33,722 nt of DNA from Streptomyces sp. SID13031. GTDB taxonomy: Bacteria; Actinomycetota; Actinomycetes; Propionibacteriales; Kribbellaceae. The notes under the pieces are model-generated. The model did not search any database and had not been told where the DNA came from. It was given only the letters and a program-made list of their open reading frames with translations. How positions within the stretch are numbered: the stretch's first letter is position 1; each line of letters starts with the position of its first letter. This document shows, piece after piece, positions 16,060 through 26,501 of this stretch. The position numbers were made by a program, and so were the translations under genes. The DNA is taken from positions 1 to 33,722 of the forward strand of contig NZ_JAAGLV010000034.1 of the NCBI RefSeq assembly GCF_010548305.1. The letters run 5' to 3'.

Positions 16060-16101
16060 ACCGGACCAGAGCCCCTTGCGTGGAGGGGTCTGGTCCGGTG
16101 T
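16060..16101. terminator. bidirectional terminator hairpin
   Basis: CACCGGACCAGAGCCCC (16060-16076) pairs with GGGGTCTGGTCCGGTG (16086-16101) with one bulged base and a nine-base loop. It lies between the convergent membrane-protein gene and the SGNH hydrolase gene and probably ends both transcripts. Confidence 0.85.
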
Positions 16102-16123
16102 CCGCCGTACGGATTGGAAAGGG

Positions 16124-17170
16124 TCAGCGTTGCGCGCTGGTCCGTAGGCGGTCCAGGTAGGCCTTGGTGGCCGGGTTGGACTTGGTCTTGGCGGCCTTGC
16201 GGCTGACTTCGCGAGCTTCCGACGCCCACTGCGCCTGCTCGGCCGGTGTCACCGTCTCCTTGTTGCCCGTCAGCTTCTTGTAGGTCAGCGACGCCACCGC
16301 AGCCTGACCCTCATACCGAGGGTGGTAGTTCAGCGCCCGGAGCAGGTTGATGTCCTTGCCCTGGATCCACGCCTCCCCATCAGGAGCACACGCGTCATGC
16401 CCGGTCGACGGCCCGAAGGTGTCCACATAGACAGCTCCACCAGCCTTCGCCGCACCTTCGACCGCCTGGTTGAGCTTCTGCTCGACCGAGTACAGATAGG
16501 CGTAGTCGCCGTCCGAGAACGGCAGGATCGAAGGACAGACGCCCTTCTCCGGCGCGATCTTCGGATACCCGACCAGTACTACGGTTGCGCGCGGCGAGCG
16601 CAGCTTGATCCCCTTCACCACCTCGGTGATCCGCGCCTGCGTCTGGACGATCTTCGTCGCCAGCGTGTCGACCCCATCGACGGTGAAGTGCTTCTTGCAA
16701 GGCGATCCGGCCGGGTCCGCAGCTCGCAGCCCCGGGCACGTCCCGGTGACGTCGCCGAAGACTCCGAAATCGTTGCCACCTATCCCGACGGTAACGAGAT
16801 CGGTGTCGGACCTCAGCGCGTCGAGCTGCGGTGGGAAGGTGCCCAGCGGAGTTGCCTGCGGCTGCGTCATGTTCGTCGTGTCAGCGCCACCGCAGCTGAC
16901 GTCGGCGAACGACGTCACCCGCAACTGGGCCGCGAGTTGCTTGGGGTAGTTGTTCGCGGACCGCAGGCAGCCCAGCGACAGGATGTCGGGCAGCGGCACC
17001 AGCGGCGCCGAGGAGTAGGAGTCACCCAGTGCGACGTACTTGCTGAAGGTGACAGGTGCGAAGGAAGTTGGCGCGAAGGCAGGGGCGGCAGCCTGAGCGG
17101 TGCTCGTGACGGACATCGAACCGGCGAGTGCCACCGAGGCGCAGGTGGCGACGAGACGCTGAACTCTCAC
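16124..17170 (-). CDS. secreted SGNH/GDSL-family hydrolase (lipase/esterase)
   Basis: A 348-residue secreted esterase or lipase of the SGNH fold. A Sec signal peptide covers about residues 1-27 (RLVATCASVALAGSMSVTS then AQA). Block I is YVALGDSYSS with catalytic Ser51, block II is CGGADTTNM near 93, block III is GIGGNDF with Asn133, and block V has His283 in NYHPRYEG. Six further cysteines after residue 65 suit three disulfides, as in Streptomyces extracellular lipases of this type. The GTG at 17170 is chosen because of a GGAGG about four bases upstream and because it gives a proper signal peptide. It is divergent from ribF and convergent with the sigma-factor operon. Substrate probably a short or medium acyl ester. 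Confidence 0.9.
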   Translation of the reverse strand: MRVQRLVATCASVALAGSMSVTSTAQAAAPAFAPTSFAPVTFSKYVALGDSYSSAPLVPLPDILSLGCLRSANNYPKQLAAQLRVTSFADVSCGGADTTNMTQPQATPLGTFPPQLDALRSDTDLVTVGIGGNDFGVFGDVTGTCPGLRAADPAGSPCKKHFTVDGVDTLATKIVQTQARITEVVKGIKLRSPRATVVLVGYPKIAPEKGVCPSILPFSDGDYAYLYSVEQKLNQAVEGAAKAGGAVYVDTFGPSTGHDACAPDGEAWIQGKDINLLRALNYHPRYEGQAAVASLTYKKLTGNKETVTPAEQAQWASEAREVSRKAAKTKSNPATKAYLDRLRTSAQR

Positions 17171-17244
17171 AAGACCTCCGAGGGTGCGAAAGATTGCGGC
17201 CCCACCCTAAGTTGAGTCACCGGGTGATTACAAGGGGTGACGAT

Positions 17245-17266
17245 GGGACCTGTTGCACGAGGTCCC
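17245..17266 (+). promoter_or_regulatory. hairpin in the ribF leader
   Basis: Perfect inverted repeat GGGACCT (17245-17251) / AGGTCCC (17260-17266) with an eight-base loop, 24 bases before the ribF ATG. It could affect ribF translation or be an operator. It does not resemble the FMN riboswitch. Confidence 0.4.
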
Positions 17267-17290
17267 GACCGAACATGGAATCCTTCTCTC

Positions 17291-18250
17291 ATGCATGTCT
17301 GGCGCGGCTTGGACGAGGTGGACCCGGGTTTCGGGCCGTCGGTCGTCACCATCGGCAACTTCGACGGCGTGCACCGCGGTCACCAGGAGGTACTGCGGCA
17401 CGCCAAGGCGCGCGCTGCCGAGCTGGGTGGCCTGCCGGTGGTCGCGATGACTTTCAACCCGCACCCGATGTCGGTACTGCGGCCCGGGCACGCCCCCGCG
17501 ATGCTCAGCGAACCCACCCAGCGCGCCGAGCTCCTCGGCGCGGCCGGCGCGGACGCGGTACTGATCCTGCCGTTCGACATGGACGTCTCGCACTGGTCGC
17601 CGCAGGAGTTCATCGACAAGGTGCTCGTCGGCGCCCTGCACGCGAAGGCGGTCGTGGTGGGGGAGAACTTCCGCTTCGGCCACAAGGCCGCGGGGCACGT
17701 CGACACACTCGTCGCGGCAGGCGCGGCCGCTGGCTTCCAGGTCGAGGGCCTGAGCCTGGCGGGCGACAAGCAGCCCTGGTCGTCGACGTACATCCGTGAG
17801 CTGATCGCCACGGGTGACGTCGAAGGCGCCGCTGAGGCGCTCGGGCGGCCGCTCAGGGTCACCGGAGTCGTCATCGAGGGCGACAAGCGCGGTCGCGAGC
17901 TCGGCTATCCGACGGCCAACATCCCCGCAGTACCGGGCTCAGCGGTCCCGCTGGACGGCGTGTATGCCGGTTGGCTGACCGTGCTCGACCCGGCGCCCGG
18001 CGCTCCGCAGTACGCCGAACCGCTGCCGGCCGCGATCAGCGTGGGCAGCAATCCCACCTTCGACGGGGTCGACCGCCGGGTGGAGTCGTATGTGCTCGAC
18101 CGCGACGATCTGGAGCTCTACGGCTCCCGGGTCGCGATCGATTTCGTCACCCGGTTGCGTGGCAGCCAGATCCGCTTCGACACCATCGACGACCTGCTCG
18201 TCCAGATGAAGCTCGATGTCGACGGGGCACGCCGACTTCTTACCTCGTGA
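17291..18250 (+). CDS. ribF: bifunctional riboflavin kinase/FAD synthetase
   Basis: A 319-residue enzyme that phosphorylates riboflavin to FMN and adenylates FMN to FAD in the cytoplasm. The N-terminal nucleotidyltransferase domain (about 1-180) has GNFDGVHRGH (22-31) with the HxGH motif, FNPHPMSVL, GENFRFGHKA and the SSTYIREL signature (normally SSTRIR; here Tyr replaces Arg). The C-terminal kinase domain has GDKRGRELGYPTAN and later GVYAGW and VGSNPTF. Length is typical. The ATG at 17291 gives the usual MHVWRG start; the frame is open back to 17237, but no better ribosome site exists there. It sits just before rpsO, as in many actinobacteria. Confidence 0.95.
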   Translation: MHVWRGLDEVDPGFGPSVVTIGNFDGVHRGHQEVLRHAKARAAELGGLPVVAMTFNPHPMSVLRPGHAPAMLSEPTQRAELLGAAGADAVLILPFDMDVSHWSPQEFIDKVLVGALHAKAVVVGENFRFGHKAAGHVDTLVAAGAAAGFQVEGLSLAGDKQPWSSTYIRELIATGDVEGAAEALGRPLRVTGVVIEGDKRGRELGYPTANIPAVPGSAVPLDGVYAGWLTVLDPAPGAPQYAEPLPAAISVGSNPTFDGVDRRVESYVLDRDDLELYGSRVAIDFVTRLRGSQIRFDTIDDLLVQMKLDVDGARRLLTS

Positions 18251-18296
18251 CCCCTAGCGGGTGTCGCGTCGGCACTGAAGCGACACCCGCTAGGGG
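18251..18296. terminator. perfect 17-bp hairpin terminator after ribF
   Basis: CCCCTAGCGGGTGTCGC (18251-18267) is perfectly complementary to 18280-18296, with a 12-base loop, starting on the base after the ribF stop codon. There is no T tract, as is common in actinobacteria. It separates ribF from rpsO. Confidence 0.85.
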
Positions 18297-18304
18297 CCAC
18301 CGAA

Positions 18305-18333
18305 TTAGGGATCCGTCCACAGGCTGATATCCT
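18305..18333 (+). promoter_or_regulatory. candidate rpsO promoter
   Basis: TTAGGG (18305-18310) and TATCCT (18328-18333) with a 17-base spacer, just after the ribF terminator. This would give a leader of about 85 bases before the rpsO GTG, which has a GAGAGGA site six bases upstream. Confidence 0.45.
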
Positions 18334-18423
18334 TGGCGCTGCCGTCTGAACGGCCGCGGATCGAGAGTGCCCGGGTGACATAAGCCCCGGTGCGCCGCGC
18401 AACGGACATCGAGAGGATCACAC

Positions 18424-18696
18424 GTGTCGTCAGCCAATCCTGAGGCAAAGAAGAAGATCATCGGCGAGTACGCCCTGACCGAGGGCGACACCGGTTCCCC
18501 CGAGGTCCAGGTCGCGCTCCTCACGCACCGTATCGCGGACCTGACCGAGCACCTGAAGGAGCACAAGCACGACCACCACAGCCGTCGTGGTCTGCTCCTC
18601 CTGGTCGGTCAGCGCCGCCGGCTGCTGAACTACCTTTCGAAGAAGGACATCAACCGCTACCGGTCCCTGATCGAGCGGCTCGGCCTTCGCCGATGA
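18424..18696 (+). CDS. rpsO: 30S ribosomal protein S15
   Basis: A 90-residue ribosomal protein S15, which binds 16S rRNA early in small-subunit assembly. The sequence shows all family blocks: EYALTEGDTGSPEVQVALLT, RIADLTEHLKEHKHDHHSRRGL and LLLVGQRRRLLNYLSKKD, ending YRSLIERLGLRR. The GTG start at 18424 follows GAGAGGA. Length is standard. It is placed directly before pnp, the conserved order in most bacteria. S15 often represses its own translation through the leader; a leader of up to about 85 bases is present, but I did not identify a specific regulatory fold. Confidence 0.98.
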   Translation: MSSANPEAKKKIIGEYALTEGDTGSPEVQVALLTHRIADLTEHLKEHKHDHHSRRGLLLLVGQRRRLLNYLSKKDINRYRSLIERLGLRR

Positions 18697-18702
18697 CCTC
18701 GT

Positions 18703-18738
18703 GAGAAGCGGCCTCCCGCATTCGGGTGGCCGCTTCTC
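18703..18738 (+). terminator. hairpin between rpsO and pnp
   Basis: GAGAAGCGGCC (18703-18713) pairs with GGCCGCTTCTC (18728-18738), and the loop can extend the stem through CCCG/CGGG. It lies seven bases after the rpsO stop. In this position it may act as terminator, attenuator or RNA-processing site. Confidence 0.75.
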
Positions 18739-18757
18739 GCGTATCCGTATGTAGGCA

Positions 18758-18797
18758 GTACGGATCCGTACGGAAGTACGGGACAACTGAATATTCA
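18758..18797 (+). promoter_or_regulatory. paired short palindromes in the pnp leader
   Basis: A perfect 14-base palindrome GTACGGATCCGTAC (18758-18771) and a perfect 10-base palindrome TGAATATTCA (18788-18797), 16 bases apart, in the 230 bases between the rpsO hairpin and the pnp start. The rest of the leader (18798-18970) is unremarkable apart from a GAGAGGGG ribosome site. Confidence 0.45.
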
Positions 18798-18970
18798 ACG
18801 ACAACGAGACGACGCGAGACGCGTACCGGCCGACGACCGGTCCTCGGTAGTGGCCTTCGGGACAGCGCTGCAAGACAAGAGCGCGGCACCCGCGGGCCTC
18901 GATCGAAGACCGGCACACCCCCGGGAGACTCGCGCCTCACAGTCGTCTCAAGTGACGAGAGGGGTATCCC

Positions 18971-21219
<2,249 letters not shown>

Positions 21220-21223
<4 letters not shown>

Positions 21224-22530
21224 CACGTGCCATCACCAGCACGTTGCTGAGCCCGGAGGAGGGCGGTCCGGTCAAACGGACCGTCCTGCCCTCCGGGCTC
21301 CGCGTGCTTTCCCAGTCCGTACCGGGCTTCCGCTCGGTCACTTTCGGCGTGTGGGTCGGCGTCGGCTCGCGCGACGAGCCGGTCCACCTGTCCGGCGCGA
21401 CGCACTTCCTCGAACACCTGCTGTTCAAGGGCACCGAGCGCCGCGACGCGATGGAGATCTCGGCGTCCCTGGACGCCGTCGGTGGCGAGATGAACGCGTT
21501 CACCGGCAAGGAGTACACCTGCTACTACGCCCGCGTGCTCGACTCCGACCTGCCGCTGGCGGTCGACGTGATCTGCGACATGATCACCTCGGCGACGCTG
21601 GCCGAGGCGGATATCGAGAGCGAGCGGGACGTCATCGACGAAGAGATCGCGATGCACGCCGACGAGACGTCGGACCACATCCACGATCTGTTCGCCGAAC
21701 AACTCTGGGGTGAGACCCCACTCGGCCGCTCGATCACCGGTACGCCGGAATCGGTGGCCGGCCTGACTCCTCGCCAGGTGCGCGGCTGGTACCGCCGTCG
21801 CTACCTGCCCGAGAACATCGTCGTCTCGGTCGCCGGCAACGTCGAGCACTCCGACGTGGTTCGCCTTGTCCGCAAGGCCTTCGAGCGCCACTGGGTCAAC
21901 ACCGAGGCAGAGCCGACGCCGGTACGTCCGGAGGCGAAGCGCCGCGTTCCGACGTACGGGGGAGTGGAAGTCCACCACCGCGACGTCGAGCAGGCGCATC
22001 TCGTGCTCGGCATGCCCGGGCTGGTCCGCAACGACGAGCGCCGGTACGCCGCGGGCGTGCTGCACGGGATCGTCGGTGGCGGGATGTCGTCACGGCTGTT
22101 CCAGGAGGTCCGCGAGAAGCGTGGCCTCGCGTACTCGGTCTTCAGCTTCGGATCGGCGTACGCAGACTCCGGCATGGTCGGCGTCTACGCGGGCTGCCTG
22201 CCCAAGAAGGCGCCCGAGGTGCTCGAGGTGGTGCGCGCCGAGCTGGCGAATATTGCCAAGGGCAACATCACCCCCGACGAACTGCTCCGCGGCAAGGGCC
22301 AGATGCGCGGCTCGGTCGTCATGGGCCTGGAAGACACCGGCGCCAAGATGACCCGCATCGCCAAGGCCGAGCTCGTCTACGGCGAACTCCCAACAGTCGA
22401 CCAGATCCTGCACCGAATCGACGCGGTCACCCTCGCCGACGTGGCAGACCTGGCCGCCGAGCTCTACGCCGGCGACCAAACCCTCACCGTCATGGGCCCC
22501 TTCGACAACAAGTCCCTCTTCACCGTCTGA
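21220..22530 (+). CDS. M16-family zinc protease (processing peptidase-like)
   Basis: A 436-residue M16 (pitrilysin-like) metallopeptidase of the mitochondrial-processing-peptidase type. The inverted zinc motif HFLEH is at residues 62-66 (zinc ligands His62 and His66, catalytic Glu65). The third ligand lies about 75 residues later in the ERDVIDEEI segment (Glu141 or Glu142). The second, non-catalytic lobe begins near 205 and includes VLHGIVGGGMSSRLFQEVREKRGLAYSV, typical of the family. No signal peptide is seen, so it probably acts in the cytoplasm. The GTG start overlaps the pnp stop by four bases. This pnp-protease pairing is common in Gram-positive bacteria; its substrates are not established. 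Confidence 0.95.
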
Positions 22531-22565
22531 GTTTCACCTGCTCAGGCGCGAGGGGTCTCCGCTTG

Positions 22566-22601
22566 GGTCCTGGCACCTGCTTCGGAGCGGGTGCCAGGAC
22601 C
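22566..22601. terminator. hairpin between M16 gene and SH3 gene
   Basis: GGTCCTGGCACC (22566-22577) and GGTGCCAGGACC (22590-22601) form a perfect 12-bp stem with a 12-base loop, in the convergent gap. It probably serves both transcripts. Confidence 0.85.
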
Positions 22602-22608
22602 AGAGGAC

Positions 22609-22956
22609 TCAGAACGGTGCGAGGTTCTTGCTGATCATGTAGGCGATCGTGCCGTCCGAGAGGTAGACCTGGGCCCACCAGTAGCCATCGGCGTAGACGT
22701 GCTGCCAGTGGTTGCACGGGCCGGACACCACCTCTCCCTTGTACTTCACCCGGAGGATGCGACCGCTGGTAGACGGGCGGCTGCGAACGTTCGTCTCGGC
22801 CTGGACCTCGTAGAAGCAGGTCGCTGCGGCGACCCGGGGGGATCCTGCTGCCTGAGCGGTGGGCTGGGGTGCGGCCTGGGCACTGGCCGGCAGACCGAGC
22901 AGCGCGGTGGCGCCCAGGGCTAGGGCTGCGACGGTTGGGATCACGCGGAGCGGCAT
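22609..22956 (-). CDS. small secreted SH3-type protein
   Basis: A 115-residue exported protein. A Sec signal peptide covers about residues 1-28 (RVIPTVAALALGATALLGL then ASAQA). The mature part is one bacterial SH3-like (SH3b) domain with ETNVRSRPSTSGRILRVKYKGEVV (54-77) and HWQHVYADGYWWAQVYLSDG (83-102). Two cysteines (47 and 81) may form a disulfide. Such domains bind cell-wall peptides or act as small envelope or secreted modules; no catalytic domain is attached. The start at 22956 is fixed by an excellent AGGAGGTC ribosome site; the frame is open upstream to 23175, but that is not used. It is divergent from the XRE-like regulator and convergent with the M16 gene. Confidence 0.88.
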   Translation of the reverse strand: MPLRVIPTVAALALGATALLGLPASAQAAPQPTAQAAGSPRVAAATCFYEVQAETNVRSRPSTSGRILRVKYKGEVVSGPCNHWQHVYADGYWWAQVYLSDGTIAYMISKNLAPF

Positions 22957-23061
22957 GACTGACCTCCTGTGGGCGGCGCCGCCGCGGCCGCGGCGACTCT
23001 GCTGGGAAGGCTTGCTTATCGACCCGGCTCGCGGCGGCTGATTTCCGCGGTTGCTGACGCT

Positions 23062-23079
23062 GTGCAAGAGGTCTTGCAC
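23062..23079. promoter_or_regulatory. perfect operator-like palindrome in the divergent gap
   Basis: GTGCAAGA (23062-23069) and TCTTGCAC (23072-23079) flank two bases. The right arm holds TTGCAC (23074-23079), which with TATTTC (23097-23102) 17 bases downstream could be the -35/-10 of the regulator gene. A protein bound here would block that promoter. The rest of the 172-base gap (22957-23128) is GC-rich and shows nothing else clear. Confidence 0.55.
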
Positions 23080-23128
23080 TTTCTGTGCTTCGGTGCTATT
23101 TCTGGTCGCTCCGACGCAGAGGGACGAG

Positions 23129-24646
23129 ATGACGCAGTGGGGGAGAGCGGGAGACCTGACATCGCGCCGGCGCATCGGCTGGCTGCTTCGGTCTCACCGG
23201 GTGCTCGGCGCCGACCGGACTCTGACGGCGTTCGCCCGGGTGCTGGCCGGCCCGGGCCGGCCAGCCGTCGCCGCCTCGACCATCTCCCGGTGGGAGAGCG
23301 GTGCGGTCGCCGTTGGCTACGGCGCCGTACGCCGCTACGAGGTGGTCCTCGGTTTGCCGCGCAATGGTCTGGTCGCGGTGATCGACACCGTGAACCGGCA
23401 TTGGTCGAACACGATCGTCAGCGCCCCGGCATTGATCCGCCGGGTCCGGACCGACGCGGTCGACGACCTGCTGGACCGGGCCTGCTCTGGTGCCATCATG
23501 CGGGGCAGCGACTGGGACCGCCTGACCTACGCGCTCACGAGCAACGGCCAGGCGACCTACCTGCCACGCTCACTCTGGGCCCAGCTCTCCGATCGGCTCC
23601 TGGCTGAACTCCAATTGGCCGACGGATTGCGTTGGCACGAGCGGTACGAGGCGATGGGCCGGCTGCTCGCGTACGCCGGGTCGCGCCCGGCCGCCATCGA
23701 CTCCTGCGTCCAAGCGGCCCTGGATTCCCGGAATCAGATGGCGATCGAGGCGGTGAGTGCGCTCGACGGCAGCGATCACCACGACGCCAGCGCCGCTGTC
23801 TTGCGCCAACTGGAACGCCCGACCAACTCCGGCGCCCAGGCCGGGGCTCTGCTCGCATCCGTCCGCAAGATCCGGGCCGGCCATTTCGGTCCGGACCAGC
23901 GTCAGCGGATCGCCATCGTTCTGCACGACCTGCGCGACTGCCCGGACTCGGCCGGAACCATCCGACTGGGCCGAGCCATCCTGCGGGACACCAGTCGGGC
24001 CCGAGCGCTGCCGGTCCGGGCCCAGTTGAAGCACTCCAGCTTCGACCACGAACGCCGTACCGTCATCCTGCGCCGGGTGATGACCAGGATCCAGGCGCCG
24101 CTGGAGGTCCCGGCCGAGGACGTAATCCTGACCCAGCTCGTGTCCGAGATGCTGTTCTCGCTGTGCCCCGGAAGCCGGTTGTCGGCGGCCAGCACCATCG
24201 CAGCGTCGCCGTACCGCGCATCGGCGGCGGCCGCGGTGGCGGCGGAACTCCGGCACCCCAGCGGCCTGCGCCTGGGCTGGGCGACTGCGTTGCTGGATGC
24301 GCTACGAATCGTCGGAGGCAGCGCCGAGCGCCGGCTCGTCGAACGGCTGACAGTCTCTCCCGAGATCCCCGAGCCGTTGGCCGCGACCGCTGCCTATTCG
24401 TTCTGCCACCTCGGCGGACGCACCCCGGACGAGTTCTGGGCTTCCGCGATCGCCGCGCAGACGGTGCATCGATCGTCTGCGCCGAGGGTCGCTGTGCTGC
24501 GAGGTCTCGTCTACAGCGCCGGGATGACCGGTACCGCGCCAGTGTTGGCACGGCTGCGCGAGGACCCCACTTCGCCGGCTGTTCGCACTGCCGCCGGGTG
24601 GTGGCTCGACCTTCCGGCCTCGATCCTGAGCAGTGCACGCCAGTAG
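23129..24646 (+). CDS. XRE-like helix-turn-helix protein with long C-terminal helical domain
   Basis: A 505-residue protein with an N-terminal XRE/Cro-type DNA-binding domain (about 14-78): RRRIGWLLRSHRVLG, then a recognition region VAASTISRWESG (48-59) and YGAVRRYEVVLGLPR. The following 420 residues are largely alpha-helical and alanine/leucine/arginine-rich, with repeating short helical pairs that resemble HEAT-like or other solenoid repeats (for example RPAAIDSCVQAALDSRNQM and EPLAATAAYSFCHLGGR). No enzyme motif or membrane segment is seen. The ATG at 23129 is preferred because of a GAGGGA site six to seven bases upstream; the frame is open to 23051. It lies 172 bases from the divergent SH3 gene across a palindrome. 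Probably a cytoplasmic transcription regulator of unknown signal. Confidence 0.8.
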   Translation: MTQWGRAGDLTSRRRIGWLLRSHRVLGADRTLTAFARVLAGPGRPAVAASTISRWESGAVAVGYGAVRRYEVVLGLPRNGLVAVIDTVNRHWSNTIVSAPALIRRVRTDAVDDLLDRACSGAIMRGSDWDRLTYALTSNGQATYLPRSLWAQLSDRLLAELQLADGLRWHERYEAMGRLLAYAGSRPAAIDSCVQAALDSRNQMAIEAVSALDGSDHHDASAAVLRQLERPTNSGAQAGALLASVRKIRAGHFGPDQRQRIAIVLHDLRDCPDSAGTIRLGRAILRDTSRARALPVRAQLKHSSFDHERRTVILRRVMTRIQAPLEVPAEDVILTQLVSEMLFSLCPGSRLSAASTIAASPYRASAAAAVAAELRHPSGLRLGWATALLDALRIVGGSAERRLVERLTVSPEIPEPLAATAAYSFCHLGGRTPDEFWASAIAAQTVHRSSAPRVAVLRGLVYSAGMTGTAPVLARLREDPTSPAVRTAAGWWLDLPASILSSARQ

Positions 24647-24768
24647 AGGGATCGCGCAACTACAAAAAGTCACCGACCTCGCTGACGTCTGATGACTTGG
24701 GGTAGGAGGCGCAAGTTCTTGACTGTGGTGCGCTTGGTGTGCCCGGGGTGCTCTGAGGTCTCGTTATG

Positions 24769-24808
24769 GTAACGCGTTTGTTACGTGGATCTGGTTTGTC
24801 GCTGACAA
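24769..24808 (+). promoter_or_regulatory. two short inverted repeats upstream of the oligopeptide operon
   Basis: GTAAC-N6-GTTAC (24769-24784) and TTGTC-GCT-GACAA (24796-24808), 80-119 bases before the preferred start of the binding-protein gene, within a 241-base gap. They may be operator sites. A convincing -35/-10 pair was not found; the rest of the gap holds nothing else obvious. Confidence 0.35.
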
Positions 24809-24887
24809 CGTTGACATGGCCAGTTTCGACCGGCCAACATGGCGGCTATTCCGCCTACCGGCCCTCCGCCGAGGAAGTTGGTTCGAC

Positions 24888-26501
24888 GTGCGACGTGTCA
24901 CTGGTGTTCTGGGGGTGACGCTCGGTCTCGCCCTGGTGCTGAGCAGCTGTGGTGACGGCAAGGGCAGTGGCAACGGCTCGGGAGCCGGTGGGGCCAAGAG
25001 TGAGGTGATCGCGCTGGCCGCGGATCCGCTCGACTTCATCAACCCGCTGAACGAGAACAGCAGCCCGGGCATCCAGGTGGCGCAGGCGATGTTCGCCCCG
25101 CTGGTGGCCACCGACCCGAACACCGGCAAGGTCGTCAACGTGATGGGCGACTCGGTCACCCCGGACAAGACCAGCCAGACCTGGACGATCAAGCTGAAGG
25201 CCGGCAACAGCTTCCAGAACGGCCAGCCGCTGACCGCGAAGGACTACGTCGACAGCTGGAACCTGACCGCCGAGGGCGCGAACGCCTGGGACAACAACGG
25301 CTTCTTCGCCAAGGTCGAGGGCTACGACGCGCTGAACCCGCCGACGCCCGAGGGCGCCACCCCGAAGCCGACCTCGGTGAAGGCGCTGAGCGGCCTCAAG
25401 CAGGTCGACGACCTCACCTTCACGGTCAAGCTCAAGGTGCCCTTCTCGCAGTTCGGCCTGACCCTGCAGTACCTCGGTCTGGCGCCGCTGCCCGAAGAGG
25501 TTCGCAAGGACCCCGATGCCTACAAGCGCAAGCCGATCGGCAACGGCGCGTACAAGCTGGACGGTGACTGGAGCGCCGGCGGCGACATCAAGCTGGCCAA
25601 GTGGGACGGGTACAAGGGCCCGAACGCGCCCGAGGCAGACGCGATCACGTTCCGCTTCATCCCGAACGGCGACACGGCGTACAACGAGTTCCTGGCCGGC
25701 ACGGTCGACTTCGTCGATGTCCCGGCGACCAAGATGAAGACCTTCAAGACCGACGCTCCGGACGGCTGGGTGACCGGTGAGAGCTCCGGCGCCAACTACC
25801 TGGTGATGCCCGCCTGGGACCAGCGGTACAAGAACCCCAAGCTGCGGCACGCGTTCTCGCTGGCGATCGACCGCAAGGCGCTGGCCGGCCTGGTCGGCCT
25901 GGCCACCCCGTCGAACGGGCTGATCTCGCCCGACATCGACGGCTATCGCGCCGACGCCTGCAAGTACTGCGGTTTCGACGTCACCCAGGCCAAGGCGTTG
26001 CTGGCCGAGGCAGGCGGCTTCCCCGGCGCGGTGAACATCAACTACAACACCACGTCGGCGACCGGTCAGCTGTACGCGGAGGCGATCGGCAACATGATCC
26101 GGCAGAACCTCGGCCTCGAGGTCAAGTACACCGGCAAGACGGGATCCGAGCTCACCGAGCTGGCGCAACAGCGCAAGCTCGACGGCTTGCGGCTCGGCGG
26201 CTGGGGGCACGACTACCCCTCGATCGAGGACTACCTGACGCCGATGTTCAAGACCACCGGTGACGCGAACTTCGCCCACTACAGCAATCCCAAGCTGGAC
26301 GACCTTCTCGCCCAGGGCGACGCACAGTCGAACCCGGAGGCCGCGATCAAGCTGTACCAGCAGGCCGAGGACATCGCCCTGGAGGACATGCCGCTGCTCC
26401 CGCTGTACGCCAAGCAGAACGCCTACCTGCACTCAGCCAAGATCCAGCCGCGGGTGTCGAAGTACACCGGCGTCCAGGCGCTCTACGCCACGTTCAAGTG
26501 A
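24888..26501 (+). CDS. ABC transporter peptide-binding lipoprotein (family 5)
   Basis: A 537-residue solute-binding protein of the DppA/OppA (SBP_bac_5) family. The GTG at 24888 follows GAGGAAG (24871-24877) and gives a short lipoprotein signal: RRVTGVLGVTLGLALVLSS then Cys21, the acylated cysteine. An ATG at 24816 is in frame and would add 24 residues before the signal, which is less likely. A Gly/Ser-rich linker follows. Family landmarks are VAQAMFAPLVATDPNTGKV near 55, KLKAGNSFQNGQPLTAKDYVDSWN near 105, IGNGAYKL near 220 and LRHAFSLAIDRKAL near 320. It captures oligopeptides or related solutes outside the membrane for the permeases encoded next. The stop overlaps the first permease start by four bases. 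Confidence 0.93.
   Translation: MRRVTGVLGVTLGLALVLSSCGDGKGSGNGSGAGGAKSEVIALAADPLDFINPLNENSSPGIQVAQAMFAPLVATDPNTGKVVNVMGDSVTPDKTSQTWTIKLKAGNSFQNGQPLTAKDYVDSWNLTAEGANAWDNNGFFAKVEGYDALNPPTPEGATPKPTSVKALSGLKQVDDLTFTVKLKVPFSQFGLTLQYLGLAPLPEEVRKDPDAYKRKPIGNGAYKLDGDWSAGGDIKLAKWDGYKGPNAPEADAITFRFIPNGDTAYNEFLAGTVDFVDVPATKMKTFKTDAPDGWVTGESSGANYLVMPAWDQRYKNPKLRHAFSLAIDRKALAGLVGLATPSNGLISPDIDGYRADACKYCGFDVTQAKALLAEAGGFPGAVNINYNTTSATGQLYAEAIGNMIRQNLGLEVKYTGKTGSELTELAQQRKLDGLRLGGWGHDYPSIEDYLTPMFKTTGDANFAHYSNPKLDDLLAQGDAQSNPEAAIKLYQQAEDIALEDMPLLPLYAKQNAYLHSAKIQPRVSKYTGVQALYATFK

Noticed and set aside
16322..17215. 297-residue open frame on the plus strand
   Set aside because: Opposite the SGNH hydrolase gene, whose signal peptide and catalytic blocks are clear.
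17171..17290. FMN riboswitch before ribF
   Set aside because: The gap is too short and lacks the conserved RFN element blocks; only one simple hairpin is present.
18251..18296. ribF hairpin as a mobile palindromic repeat
   Set aside because: It starts right after the stop codon and no second copy was seen in the window, so an ordinary terminator is the simpler reading.
24855..26432. 525-residue open frame on the minus strand
   Set aside because: Antisense to the peptide-binding lipoprotein gene; low-complexity Arg/Val/Leu composition and no family features.
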